A stretch of DNA of 64,000 nt from positions 124,001 to 188,000 of the forward strand of contig JAVJRN010000081.1 in the NCBI GenBank assembly GCA_040218415.1, written 5' to 3'. This DNA is from JAVJRN01 sp040218415. GTDB taxonomy: Bacteria; Bacteroidota; Bacteroidia; Cytophagales; Cyclobacteriaceae. A program made the translations under genes and the position numbers. This document shows positions 17,505 through 25,718 of this stretch, in pieces (position 1 is the first letter of the stretch; each line of letters begins with the position of its first letter). Below the pieces are notes generated by a model. That model saw nothing but the letters and a program-made list of their open reading frames with translations, did no database searches and was not told the origin of the DNA.

Positions 17505-18836
17505 TTACCTACGCATGAGAGACACAGTTTCGTTGATCCAACAACCTACCAATACTGATTGCCCTTCTTCTTTACCTTCATTAAATATGTCTTCTATCGA
17601 AGGGAATTGATTTTTTGAAGCTTCCATCTGTGCAGTATTCCCACTTTTTAGATACATGTTGTACGCAGAAATGAACACGGCTCGGTCTGCGACTTTGCTT
17701 TCTCCTTTTTTGCATTCCTCATAGCTTGTGAAATAAAGGTTGCCTATCAAGTTGTAAGCCTCCTTTGCCTCAGGATTTTTACTCAATGCTTGTCTTGCCA
17801 GTGATCTGGCCAATGGCTTATTCCCAATTTTCGACTGTGCAGACGCTTGTCCGTATAACGCTTGATAACTTTCTTTGCTTGAAGTGGCATACTTGCCAGC
17901 TTCTTCATAATAACTAGATGCCTGCGCATAGTCACCATTGTTATAATTTCTATCGCCAAGTGCTTTGGCTAGCGCAAAGGTGGGTTTGTCTTTATAAAGT
18001 AATGCGCCAGCTTCTACGAAATAGGGTTCGTCTGTACATTTTGCTTTTAGACTATAGGAAAATATTTTTTTGGCGGTATTGATGTCGTTTGGGTTCTCTT
18101 TTAATTTAGGTACAAGCTTTTCCCTAATAAAATCACAGTTAAGAATGTCATTGAGTGAGCTTAAGAAAGCGTCAATTTTGTCTTGTTCCTTGAGGTATAC
18201 GCCCTCATTTTCCCCAGTGGCTATCTTTTCTGCAATCACATTGCTTATTTGCTCATGAATATCTAAAACCTTTTCAGCGGGCATTTCCTGAGGTTTGGTT
18301 TTGTAGTAATAAGTTGCCAAAGTCATGTAAGGAGTAATATTGAACTTTGATATTTCGCTGCTTGCTAGTGCATACAAGTCCTCATAATAGTCCAATAGCA
18401 TATTGTATTTTGATGAGGTTTTATAATAGAGTTTAAAAGCAGTATAAGCCTTTCTATCAATAGCGGAAGCCCTGTCCTCAGGAAAATATTTTATCCGCAT
18501 ATCGTAAGTCCATAATAAAGAGTCCTCAAGGGCTGCAATTTGTTCTTCTTCTAGTTCTTCTTGTAATATTTTTTCTATCGACTTTGCTGCATCTTGATAT
18601 ATAGAAGGGTGTAAATCAGGATTGTTTTTAAATAGCCAATACTGCTCAGATAGAGATTGACGGTACTTGTCCTGAGCAATAAGTATTTTATAAAAGGCTT
18701 GTTGATTTTTAGATTTTTTTAGTTGATCGGGATCCGTTGGCCAGTTCCAACCAGGTTGGGCCTGACTACTTGTGGCTAAAAGAGTAAGAACAAATAGTAA
18801 TAATAATTGTGCTGTAGTTTGAATTTTCTTCATCAT
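17505..18836 (-). CDS. Periplasmic TPR protein
   Basis: 443 aa with a signal peptide (LLLLFVLTLLATSSQAQ, about residues 11-27). The mature protein is helical, with TPR-type repeats clearest at about 290-385 (ALAKALGDRNYNNGDYAQAS, SYQALYGQASAQSKIGN, ARSLARQALSKNPEAKEAYNLIG). It is common in Bacteroidota but has no named function; a scaffold role in the periplasm is likely. It lies convergent to the aminotransferase gene, the two stop codons touching. The upstream gene marC is divergent. Confidence 0.8.
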   Translation of the reverse strand: MMKKIQTTAQLLLLFVLTLLATSSQAQPGWNWPTDPDQLKKSKNQQAFYKILIAQDKYRQSLSEQYWLFKNNPDLHPSIYQDAAKSIEKILQEELEEEQIAALEDSLLWTYDMRIKYFPEDRASAIDRKAYTAFKLYYKTSSKYNMLLDYYEDLYALASSEISKFNITPYMTLATYYYKTKPQEMPAEKVLDIHEQISNVIAEKIATGENEGVYLKEQDKIDAFLSSLNDILNCDFIREKLVPKLKENPNDINTAKKIFSYSLKAKCTDEPYFVEAGALLYKDKPTFALAKALGDRNYNNGDYAQASSYYEEAGKYATSSKESYQALYGQASAQSKIGNKPLARSLARQALSKNPEAKEAYNLIGNLYFTSYEECKKGESKVADRAVFISAYNMYLKSGNTAQMEASKNQFPSIEDIFNEGKEEGQSVLVGCWINETVSLMRR

Positions 18837-18878
18837 ATTATTTGGGTAAACTCTTAGAAATTAGGAGTTAATGAGTGC

Positions 18879-18886
18879 TAGCTTTG
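18879..18886 (+). promoter_or_regulatory. TAnnTTTG -7 element upstream of marC
   Basis: TAGCTTTG matches the Bacteroidota primary-sigma -7 consensus TAnnTTTG. It lies about 80 bp upstream of the marC start on the plus strand. No convincing -33 TTTG is present at the expected distance, so the call rests on the -7 match alone. Confidence 0.35.
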
Positions 18887-18964
18887 CGACATGGTCGAAA
18901 AGCGAATTTAATTTTTGAATGCTAGTAAATAGACCTGATTTAATTTTTTAAAGAAAATGTTTTG

Positions 18965-19534
18965 ATGTTTGATTTCAAAGAGATTTTGTCTGTGACTTTG
19001 ATACTTTTTTCAGTCATTGATATTTTAGGTAGTATTCCAATAATTATAGACTTACGAAAAAAAGTCGGACATGTTCAGTCAGAAAAGGCAACAATAGTGT
19101 CAGCGGTTATCATGGTGGTCTTTTTATTTCTAGGGGAGAGCCTTTTAAAGCTTTTAGGGATAGATATTGGGTCATTTGCTTTAGCGGGCGCCATTATTAT
19201 GTTTTTGTTAGGAATGGAGATGGTACTGGGAATCCAACTTTTTAAATCGGACGAGGGGGATTTAAGCTCAAGCAGTATTGTCCCTATTGCTTTCCCTTTA
19301 ATAGCCGGAGCTGGTACGATGACCACACTCTTGTCCTTAGCTTCTATTTATCAAACTGCGAATATTCTTGTAGGGGTAGCGGTCAACCTTGTTTTTGTCT
19401 ATGTCGTATTAAAAACGAGCGGTTGGTTAGAGAAGAAAATAGGGCAAAATGGTTTTAATATTCTTCGAAAAGTATTTGGAATCATTCTTTTGGCTATTGC
19501 CATTAAGATATTCAAAACGTATTGGTTAGTATAA
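18965..19534 (+). CDS. MarC-family membrane protein
   Basis: 189 aa from the ATG at 18965; a TTG directly before it is in frame. Six hydrophobic segments and the family motifs ILFSVIDILGSIPI, GAIIMFLLGMEMVLG and PIAFPLIAGAGTMTTLLSLA are typical of MarC/YhgN proteins. These are inner-membrane proteins of uncertain transport function; the old link to multiple antibiotic resistance was not upheld. Its TAA stop overlaps the rnhA ATG by one base, so both are probably one transcript. Confidence 0.92.
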   Translation: MFDFKEILSVTLILFSVIDILGSIPIIIDLRKKVGHVQSEKATIVSAVIMVVFLFLGESLLKLLGIDIGSFALAGAIIMFLLGMEMVLGIQLFKSDEGDLSSSSIVPIAFPLIAGAGTMTTLLSLASIYQTANILVGVAVNLVFVYVVLKTSGWLEKKIGQNGFNILRKVFGIILLAIAIKIFKTYWLV

Positions 19535-19989
19535 TGATAAAAATCTTCACCGATGGCGCTGCGAAAGGTAATCCTGGTAATGGTGGTTACGGAACTATCC
19601 TTGATTACAAAGGCAAGCGAAAAGAGTTGTCAGAAGGGTTTCGAATGACTACCAACAATCGAATGGAATTACTTGCCGTAATCAAAGGATTAGAAGAAAT
19701 TAAGAAACCGGGCTGGGACGTATTGGTGATTTCAGATTCCAAATACGTGGTAGATGCTGTCGAAAAAGGTTGGCTACAAGGCTGGGTCAAGAAGAACTTT
19801 AAGGATAAGAAAAATCCAGACTTATGGAAGCGCTACTTGGAAGCGGCCAAAAATCATCAAGTGAAGTTCAAGTGGGTAAAAGGCCATGCCGGCCATGCCG
19901 AAAATGAACGATGCGATGAACTTGCAGTGATGGCAGCCGAAGGAAACGACTTGAAAGTGGATACCTTTTTTGAAAGTACTAGATCTTGA
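19534..19989 (+). CDS. rnhA: Ribonuclease HI
   Basis: 151 aa from the ATG at 19534, which overlaps the marC stop (TAATG). All catalytic residues are present: D7 in IFTDGAAKGNPG, E45 in NNRMELLAVI, D68 in VISDSKYV, D128 in NERCDELA, plus H118 in KGHAGHAEN. It removes RNA from RNA-DNA hybrids in the cytosol. The basic-protrusion region WLQGWVKKNFKDKKNPDLWK is retained, as in the E. coli enzyme. A longer TTG-started form from 19522 is unlikely. Confidence 0.96.
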   Translation: MIKIFTDGAAKGNPGNGGYGTILDYKGKRKELSEGFRMTTNNRMELLAVIKGLEEIKKPGWDVLVISDSKYVVDAVEKGWLQGWVKKNFKDKKNPDLWKRYLEAAKNHQVKFKWVKGHAGHAENERCDELAVMAAEGNDLKVDTFFESTRS

Positions 19990-20255
19990 ATGAAAAAGTG
20001 AGAATAGACCTTCGCGACTTGAAAAAAAAGATGAACTTTTTTCCTGATTAGATTGATCTTATTGAATGGAGGCAAATGCTGAAATGGACAAGGCTTAGCA
20101 CGGAGCTTTTTTTAGAAGTTGCTTTGAAATAAATAACCTAAAGTCCGTGTTACGACATATTTATTTACCCCTTGATTGTCGATTTTTTCGAGGCGATAAG
20201 TAAAAAGCTTAATTTCGAGAGACTTATTTCAGCCTTTAATTTCGATACTTTATTT

Positions 20256-21656
20256 ATGGACATACTCGCTAAACTCAAGCAAATTGAAGAACTGGCCGAT
20301 GTGCCAGACATACAGCTACAATGGATGATTGATCGAAGTGAATGTATTTCTTTTAATGAAGGAGAATATTTATTCAGTCCAGGAATGAATATCGATAAAC
20401 TACTTATCATTTTGGAGGGAGAATTCATTTTGAAATCCAAAAGAAACAATCAATTTCAAGTAATTGGGAAGTTTGCAGCAAGTACAATAACTGGTTTGCT
20501 GCCTTACTCCCGAGCCAATGAAGCAAAAGGATACGCAGAGGCGACCAAAGATTCCTCAGTATTGCGTTTGGATGGCTCTATGTTTAAAGAGATGATAGCT
20601 CAATGTCATGCGTTGACCACTGCTTTTGTACATACCATGAGCACTCGAATACGACAATTTACTAAGCGAGAGCAGCAAGATGATAAAATGATCTCATTGG
20701 GAAAACTTTCAGCAGGACTGGCCCACGAGCTCAACAATCCATCGTCAGCGGTTGTTCGCAGTGCGCAGGAGCTTTCCAAGAATTTGAAATATCTACCTGA
20801 AAAATTTAAAAACGTCATTAAAATAAAAATGACTGATGAGGAGGTAGATGAGGTCAATCGAATACTGTTTGAAAAGGTGAAAAATGGCGTTAAAAGCTGG
20901 TCACTAATAGAGAGATCCGAGCGCGAAGATGAAATCATGGATTGGCTCGATGAGGAGGAGGTATCTGATAGTGATGAAATTGCTGCAAATTTCACAGATT
21001 TTGACATTGAGATCGACGAACTAGAACAGATCAAGGAGAAAACAGGCCAAGACCATTTGAAAGCAGTAATTGGCTGGCTCAATCAGGTAATATCTACCGA
21101 AAAATTAGTAGGTGAGATTGAAGATGCTTCACAACGAATCAATGACTTGGTGAAATCAATCAAAAGTTACACACACATGGATCAGGCTCCAGAAAAGATA
21201 GCGACGAATGTACACATAGGTCTCGATAATACCTTAACCATGCTCAATCATAAGATTAAAAGAGAACAAATCGATGTGATAAAAAACTACGATGATTCGC
21301 TACCAGAAGCCGCACTTCTTCAAGGACCGATCAACCAAGTGTGGACCAATCTTATCGACAATGCCATAGATGCCATGAGCGAATCAACGCTTAAACAGCT
21401 CACCATTTCCTCCAAAAAGGACGGTGAATTTGTAAATGTTTCTATTACTGATACAGGCTCAGGCATACCAGAGGAAATTCAAGGAAAAATATTTGATCCG
21501 TTTTTTACAACCAAGGCCATTGGCAAGGGAACGGGCTTGGGTTTGGAGTTCGTACAAGAAATTGTTCGTTTGCAACATAATGGAGCCGTATACCTCCAAT
21601 CAAAACCTGGGGAAACTACTTTTACCATTTGTGTACCTATAAAAGCGTCTCATTAA
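20256..21656 (+). CDS. Histidine kinase with cyclic-nucleotide-binding-like sensor
   Basis: 466 aa from the ATG at 20256; a TTG at 20172 would add 28 residues. Residues about 1-135 form a cNMP-binding/Crp-like domain (ISFNEGEYLFSPGMNIDKLL, IILEGEFILKS) with no membrane segment, so this is a soluble sensor. HisKA has His157 in LGKLSAGLAHELNNP. An unusual acidic, helical insert (about 195-270, with WLDEEEVSDSDEIAANF) splits the dimerisation region from HATPase_c (NLIDNAIDAM, DTGSGIPEEI, GKGTGLGLEFVQEI). It lies 30 bp before the response regulator-reductase fusion, clearly its partner. The sensor ligand is unknown, as the canonical phosphate-binding arginine pattern is not obvious. Confidence 0.85.
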   Translation: MDILAKLKQIEELADVPDIQLQWMIDRSECISFNEGEYLFSPGMNIDKLLIILEGEFILKSKRNNQFQVIGKFAASTITGLLPYSRANEAKGYAEATKDSSVLRLDGSMFKEMIAQCHALTTAFVHTMSTRIRQFTKREQQDDKMISLGKLSAGLAHELNNPSSAVVRSAQELSKNLKYLPEKFKNVIKIKMTDEEVDEVNRILFEKVKNGVKSWSLIERSEREDEIMDWLDEEEVSDSDEIAANFTDFDIEIDELEQIKEKTGQDHLKAVIGWLNQVISTEKLVGEIEDASQRINDLVKSIKSYTHMDQAPEKIATNVHIGLDNTLTMLNHKIKREQIDVIKNYDDSLPEAALLQGPINQVWTNLIDNAIDAMSESTLKQLTISSKKDGEFVNVSITDTGSGIPEEIQGKIFDPFFTTKAIGKGTGLGLEFVQEIVRLQHNGAVYLQSKPGETTFTICVPIKASH

Positions 21657-21686
21657 ATTACCTTTCGAAAACCTCACTTTTCAATA

Positions 21687-23348
21687 ATGAAAAAACCTAT
21701 CATATTTCTATTAGATGATGATCCGGCAGTATTACAATCTGTTGTAAGAGACGTACGCTCGATGTATCGAAAAGATTACCGAATAATGTCAACACAAAGT
21801 GCGGTGGAGGCATTGGAGGTCATCGTAGAGTTAAAGAAAAAGGGAGATACGGTCGCTTTATTTTTATCTGACCAGCGAATGCCCGAAATGTTGGGTGTTG
21901 TGTTTTTAGAAAAGGCCAAAAAAGTATTCCCTGAAGCAAAGCGCATATTGCTAACGGCGTATTCGGATACCGATGCAGCCATTCGCGCAATTAACGAAGT
22001 GCAGCTCGACTATTACCTGCTCAAACCTTGGGATCCACCAGAAGAAAAATTGTTTCCAATACTCAGCGATCAGCTTGATGAGTGGAAAAGTAACTACAGA
22101 CCTGAATTTCAAGGAATAAGAATCGTAGGCTACCAATGGTCACCAAAGTCTCATGAGATCAAAGATTTTTTATCGGGAAATCTCGTGCCTTATCAGTGGT
22201 TGGATATCATCAACGAACCAAAGGCAAAAGCACTTTTGGAACTCAATAATCTTGATGAAAGTAAATTACCGATTGTCTTTTTTGAAGATGGTCAGTTTCT
22301 TATCGATCCAAGCACGGCGGACGTGGGGCTCAAAGCAGGAATGAGCGTTATCGCCAAGCAAAAAATGTACGATGTAGCGATTATCGGCGCTGGTCCAGCG
22401 GGATTAGCTTCTGGTGTATATGGCGGTTCGGAAGGGTTAAACACCATTTTGATTGAAAAAAGGGCGCCTGGAGGTCAGGCAGGAACCAGCTCGCGCATTG
22501 AGAATTATTTAGGCTTTCCCAATGGTTTGAGTGGCGCAGAATTATCCCGTAGGGCTGTTGCTCAGGCTACAAGATTTGGTATTGAGTTTTTAACGCCTCA
22601 GGAAGTCACACACATTGATATAAAAGAGAGTTATAAGATACTGACACTAAAAGATGGTGGACAAGTCAATGCTAGAGCCATCATCATCACGACAGGCGTT
22701 GATTACAGAAAACACCCTGCACAAGGAATCGATCAGTTTACCGGTGCAGGCGTTTACTACGGAGCAGCTACTACAGAAGCCAATGCTTGTTCCGATAAAG
22801 ATATTTTCATCGTGGGAGGAGGTAACTCAGCTGGGCAAGCGGCGATGTATTTATCCAAATTTGCCAAGAGAGTGCACATCAACATCAGGAAGCCAGACTT
22901 GTCGAGCAGTATGTCTCAGTATCTGATCGATCAGATCAAGGCTACTCACAATATTGAAATTATGGGTTACACGGAAATTGTAGAAGTGAAAGGCGATGAA
23001 AGTTTGCAAGAAGTAACTGTGCAGCACACCCAAACTTCTGAGCGAAAAAATTATCCAGCGTCGGCGTTATTTATTTTTATCGGCGCAAAGCCAATTACAG
23101 ATTGGATTACATTGAATTTAATAAAAGACGGAAAAGGTTTTATCGAAACAGGCAGTTCGCTCACCAGATACGAAGGTTTTAAGAAAAACTGGCCACTTGA
23201 GCGCGAACCTTATTTGCTTGAAACGTGTGTTCCCGGAGTATTCGCAGCTGGGGATGTGAGGGCGGGAGCGATGAACAGAGTTGCCTCTGCCGTTGGCGAG
23301 GGTTCTATGGCCATTAAGTTTGTGCATGAGTACTTGGCGGCTAATTGA
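21687..23348 (+). CDS. Response regulator fused to thioredoxin-reductase-like flavoprotein
   Basis: 553 aa. Residues 1-130 are a receiver (D10-D12, phosphoacceptor D62 in FLSDQRMPE, T90, K113 in LLKPWD). Residues about 143-215 look like a glutaredoxin fold (GYQWSPKSHEIKDFL, LPIVFFEDGQFLIDP) without its CxxC. Residues 228-553 are a thioredoxin-reductase-like FAD/NAD(P)H domain (AIIGAGPAGLASGVYGGSEG, IVGGGNSAGQAAMYLSK, VFAAGDVRAG). The redox-active CATC site of TrxR reads GAAT here, so it cannot act as a normal dithiol reductase. The fused architecture is known by family name, but its output is not. It is co-transcribed with the cNMP-domain kinase, which probably phosphorylates D62 and gates flavin redox activity. 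Confidence 0.88.
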   Translation: MKKPIIFLLDDDPAVLQSVVRDVRSMYRKDYRIMSTQSAVEALEVIVELKKKGDTVALFLSDQRMPEMLGVVFLEKAKKVFPEAKRILLTAYSDTDAAIRAINEVQLDYYLLKPWDPPEEKLFPILSDQLDEWKSNYRPEFQGIRIVGYQWSPKSHEIKDFLSGNLVPYQWLDIINEPKAKALLELNNLDESKLPIVFFEDGQFLIDPSTADVGLKAGMSVIAKQKMYDVAIIGAGPAGLASGVYGGSEGLNTILIEKRAPGGQAGTSSRIENYLGFPNGLSGAELSRRAVAQATRFGIEFLTPQEVTHIDIKESYKILTLKDGGQVNARAIIITTGVDYRKHPAQGIDQFTGAGVYYGAATTEANACSDKDIFIVGGGNSAGQAAMYLSKFAKRVHINIRKPDLSSSMSQYLIDQIKATHNIEIMGYTEIVEVKGDESLQEVTVQHTQTSERKNYPASALFIFIGAKPITDWITLNLIKDGKGFIETGSSLTRYEGFKKNWPLEREPYLLETCVPGVFAAGDVRAGAMNRVASAVGEGSMAIKFVHEYLAAN

Positions 23349-23756
23349 TCTTAATAAGGTTTTATAAGATCGGGAAGGGAAGGATTTACTCACAATGAAT
23401 GTGTTCTCAATCATTTTGAATTTGTGAAATTAAGCTACCTTAAATTAGTACGCCTTCTTAGCAAAAAGCATGTTTACTAAAGCTTTCGGATGGTATAAAT
23501 AGGCGGAAAATATCCTTTGTATTTTTTATTGCTAAGGATGTTTGAAGTAGATAATATGCTAAGCCGTTGAGTTTGGGTTTGTGCGAAACCTTTGGTTTCA
23601 TTCTATTTAGCAAGAATTTTAATTGCATATTTGATGAGGTTCTTGTTTATAAATATTTTTATTACAGAAGTTGGTTTTATTTGAGAGATAAAAGAAAAGC
23701 AAGAATCGATTCATAAATTATTGTATTTTGCACGGATAACTACGGACTTTTTTAAT
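23349..23756. other. Intergenic region before the ECF sigma gene
   Basis: No gene is supported here. A TATTTTG string at 23724-23730 just before the GTG start resembles the -7 element seen elsewhere in the window, but no -33 partner is visible. A weak ATCCTT/AAGGAT inverted repeat with a 16-bp loop lies near 23511-23538. Confidence 0.35.
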
Positions 23757-24410
23757 GTGAATAAGCAGGGAAACAGCGCGGATATTAGGAGCAATACAGT
23801 TTTAAATGAAAATAAAGTTGTTGGCCAAAGTAAGCCCGATGAACAGCTCATTTGGAATCGATTTATTCAAGGCGATGATCAAAGTTTGGTGTACATCTAT
23901 AGCAACTATGCGGATACGCTTTATCGCTATGGTCGGCAATTTTCCAAGAGACCAGAGTTTATTCAGGATTGTATTCAGGAAATGTTTTTTGACCTGATCA
24001 AAAAAAGAGCGAGTCTTTCCCAAGCTCAATCAATCAAAGGGTATCTGTTTTCCACACTTAAAAGAAGAATTCTTCGTGACATCAAAAAGGAGGAAAAGCT
24101 TGTCTTAGAGGAGGAAGGTTTTAGCATTTCTTTGTCAGAACAAAGCACTTCTATTTCTAATACGATTGATCAAAAAGACTTATCGATTATTGAGGAAAAA
24201 TTGAATCTATTATCTGCCCATCAAAGAGAAGCTATTTTGTTGCATTTTTTTGAAGGCCTGACTTACACTGAAATCGCTGATATAATGAACATTAAGGTGA
24301 GGTCAGCGCGTGTGCTTACCTACAGAGCATTGGACGCTTTACATGAACAACTCAAACCCTACAAGGAGAATTTATATTTCGTTTTGTTGGCTATTTTGGC
24401 CTCTAGGTAA
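23757..24410 (+). CDS. ECF sigma factor of a SusCD locus
   Basis: 217 aa from the GTG at 23757 (VNKQGNS); no ATG lies at the head of this frame, and a TTG at 23721 is the other choice. Region 2 is SLVYIYSNYADTLYRYG through FIQDCIQEMFFDLIKKR. Region 4 is LSAHQREAILLHFFEG and TYTEIADIMNIKVRSARV, an HTH. This is the Bacteroidota type of ECF sigma that is held by a FecR protein and activates SusC/SusD genes. FecR and SusC genes follow directly. The start codon is uncertain. Confidence 0.9.
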   Translation: MNKQGNSADIRSNTVLNENKVVGQSKPDEQLIWNRFIQGDDQSLVYIYSNYADTLYRYGRQFSKRPEFIQDCIQEMFFDLIKKRASLSQAQSIKGYLFSTLKRRILRDIKKEEKLVLEEEGFSISLSEQSTSISNTIDQKDLSIIEEKLNLLSAHQREAILLHFFEGLTYTEIADIMNIKVRSARVLTYRALDALHEQLKPYKENLYFVLLAILASR

Positions 24411-24577
24411 AAAGTGTTATTACCCATCTATTGCTAATTTGGTTGTTTTGTTCAGAAGGAAAAGGCCTAAATTAGAGAATTAACTATCATTTGAGATTTA
24501 TTTAAAAATAATTTAAAATTCTTGTGCACATTTAGAATCAGGAGGTCTCTATAGAGAAAAAAGACACTGGTCTAATC

Positions 24578-25639
24578 ATGAGCGAACCAAATAATGATCT
24601 TTCCAATTTATTAAAGAATGAGTATTTCGTTCAGTGGGTAGTCAACCCAACAGAAGAGTCCATTCACTATTGGACCAAATGGTTGCAGTCTCATAGGGAT
24701 CAACAATCTTCAGTAGATCTTGCCCGCCAGATTATTCAATCTGCGAATTACCGTATTGATCACAAGATGCCTGAAAAATTGTATGATGATGTATTGGTCA
24801 ACTTGGTCAATTACAACCAAAAAAGAAAGTCACAACTATATAAACTCAATACTCGAAACTGGGAGACTTTGAGAGTGGCAGCATCTATCATTCTTTTAAT
24901 ATCAATAGGATTGTTTATCGCCCAGAAAACTGGTTTTTTCGGATCTAGTAAAAAAGATCTCGTTACCCAAGTCACTAAATCTACAGAATGGGGTCAGAAG
25001 AAGACCATTAGCTTACCCGATGGGACTGTGGTTAAACTAAACTCCGGTAGTTCACTCTCATATCCCAATACGTTTTCTTCTGAACTACGAGAAGTTGAAT
25101 TGGTAGGTGAAGCATTTTTTGATGTAGAAACAGATAAGGCTCGTCCGTTTATTGTCAAAACAAAAAACATAAAAACGACGGTTCTGGGTACTGAATTTAA
25201 TATCAATGCCTATTCCTACAACAGCATTGCCAGTATAACATTGGCGGAGGGTAGTGTGAGCGTGGAGCCATTAGTCAATCAGATTTCGAGCTCCAAAGAG
25301 CAAATGATATTGAACCCAGGTGAGCAAGCTTCTCTCGATTTTACCAATGGTAGATTCTACAAACAAGAAGTTGTGGTTGAAGATGTTATCTCTTGGAAAG
25401 ATGGCGTTTTGCTATTCCAATCTGAACCGCTGAAAATCGTATTTGATAAACTATCAAAATGGTACGGGGTAGATTTTGATTTACCTAAGTCGCTCGCGCA
25501 AAGTGATTGCTTGTTAAATGGAGAGTTTCGAAATGAATCACTGGAAACAGTGCTTCAAAGTATAGCGCTGGTACATGAACTAAAATTTGAATTTAAAAAT
25601 AACAACATGATAGAAATACGCGGAGATACCTGTAAATAA
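24578..25639 (+). CDS. FecR-family anti-sigma factor
   Basis: 353 aa. A cytoplasmic N-terminal helix region (1-90) binds the sigma factor. One membrane helix follows at about 98-116 (AASIILLISIGLFIA). A periplasmic FecR domain spans about 135-235 (SLPDGTVVKLNSGSSLSYP, VELVGEAFFDVETD, VLGTEFNINAY). A C-terminal DUF4974-like domain at about 275-350 (EPLKIVFDKLSKWYGVDFD) contacts the STN domain of SusC. It lies 167 bp downstream of the sigma gene; a perfect palindrome TCTCTATAGAGA (24546-24557) lies in that gap. A hairpin ends the unit before susC. Confidence 0.93.
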   Translation: MSEPNNDLSNLLKNEYFVQWVVNPTEESIHYWTKWLQSHRDQQSSVDLARQIIQSANYRIDHKMPEKLYDDVLVNLVNYNQKRKSQLYKLNTRNWETLRVAASIILLISIGLFIAQKTGFFGSSKKDLVTQVTKSTEWGQKKTISLPDGTVVKLNSGSSLSYPNTFSSELREVELVGEAFFDVETDKARPFIVKTKNIKTTVLGTEFNINAYSYNSIASITLAEGSVSVEPLVNQISSSKEQMILNPGEQASLDFTNGRFYKQEVVVEDVISWKDGVLLFQSEPLKIVFDKLSKWYGVDFDLPKSLAQSDCLLNGEFRNESLETVLQSIALVHELKFEFKNNNMIEIRGDTCK

Positions 25640-25646
25640 ACAAAAT

Positions 25647-25677
25647 GAGCCTGATCTGCGGCTACAGAATCAGGCTC
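25647..25677 (+). terminator. Hairpin between fecR and susC
   Basis: GAGCCTGAT at 25647-25655 pairs perfectly with ATCAGGCTC at 25669-25677, a 9-bp stem with a 13-base loop. It lies eight bases after the fecR stop and 41 bp before the susC start. It lacks a strong U-run, so it may be an attenuator or an RNA-stability element instead. It suggests that the regulatory pair and the susCD operon are separate transcripts. Confidence 0.55.
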
Positions 25678-25718
25678 TACTTTGAATATTAATTATAAAA
25701 ATTAATCACATCAAATTT

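Noticed and set aside
16039..19989. A single operon from aroQ to rnhA
   Set aside because: The TPR gene lies on the opposite strand between the aminotransferase and marC genes.
20606..21082. A 158-codon minus-strand ORF rich in Ser
   Set aside because: Antisense of the acidic insert of the histidine kinase; same composition artefact.
21687..23348. Ordinary thioredoxin reductase
   Set aside because: The redox CxxC is missing and a receiver domain is fused at the N-terminus.
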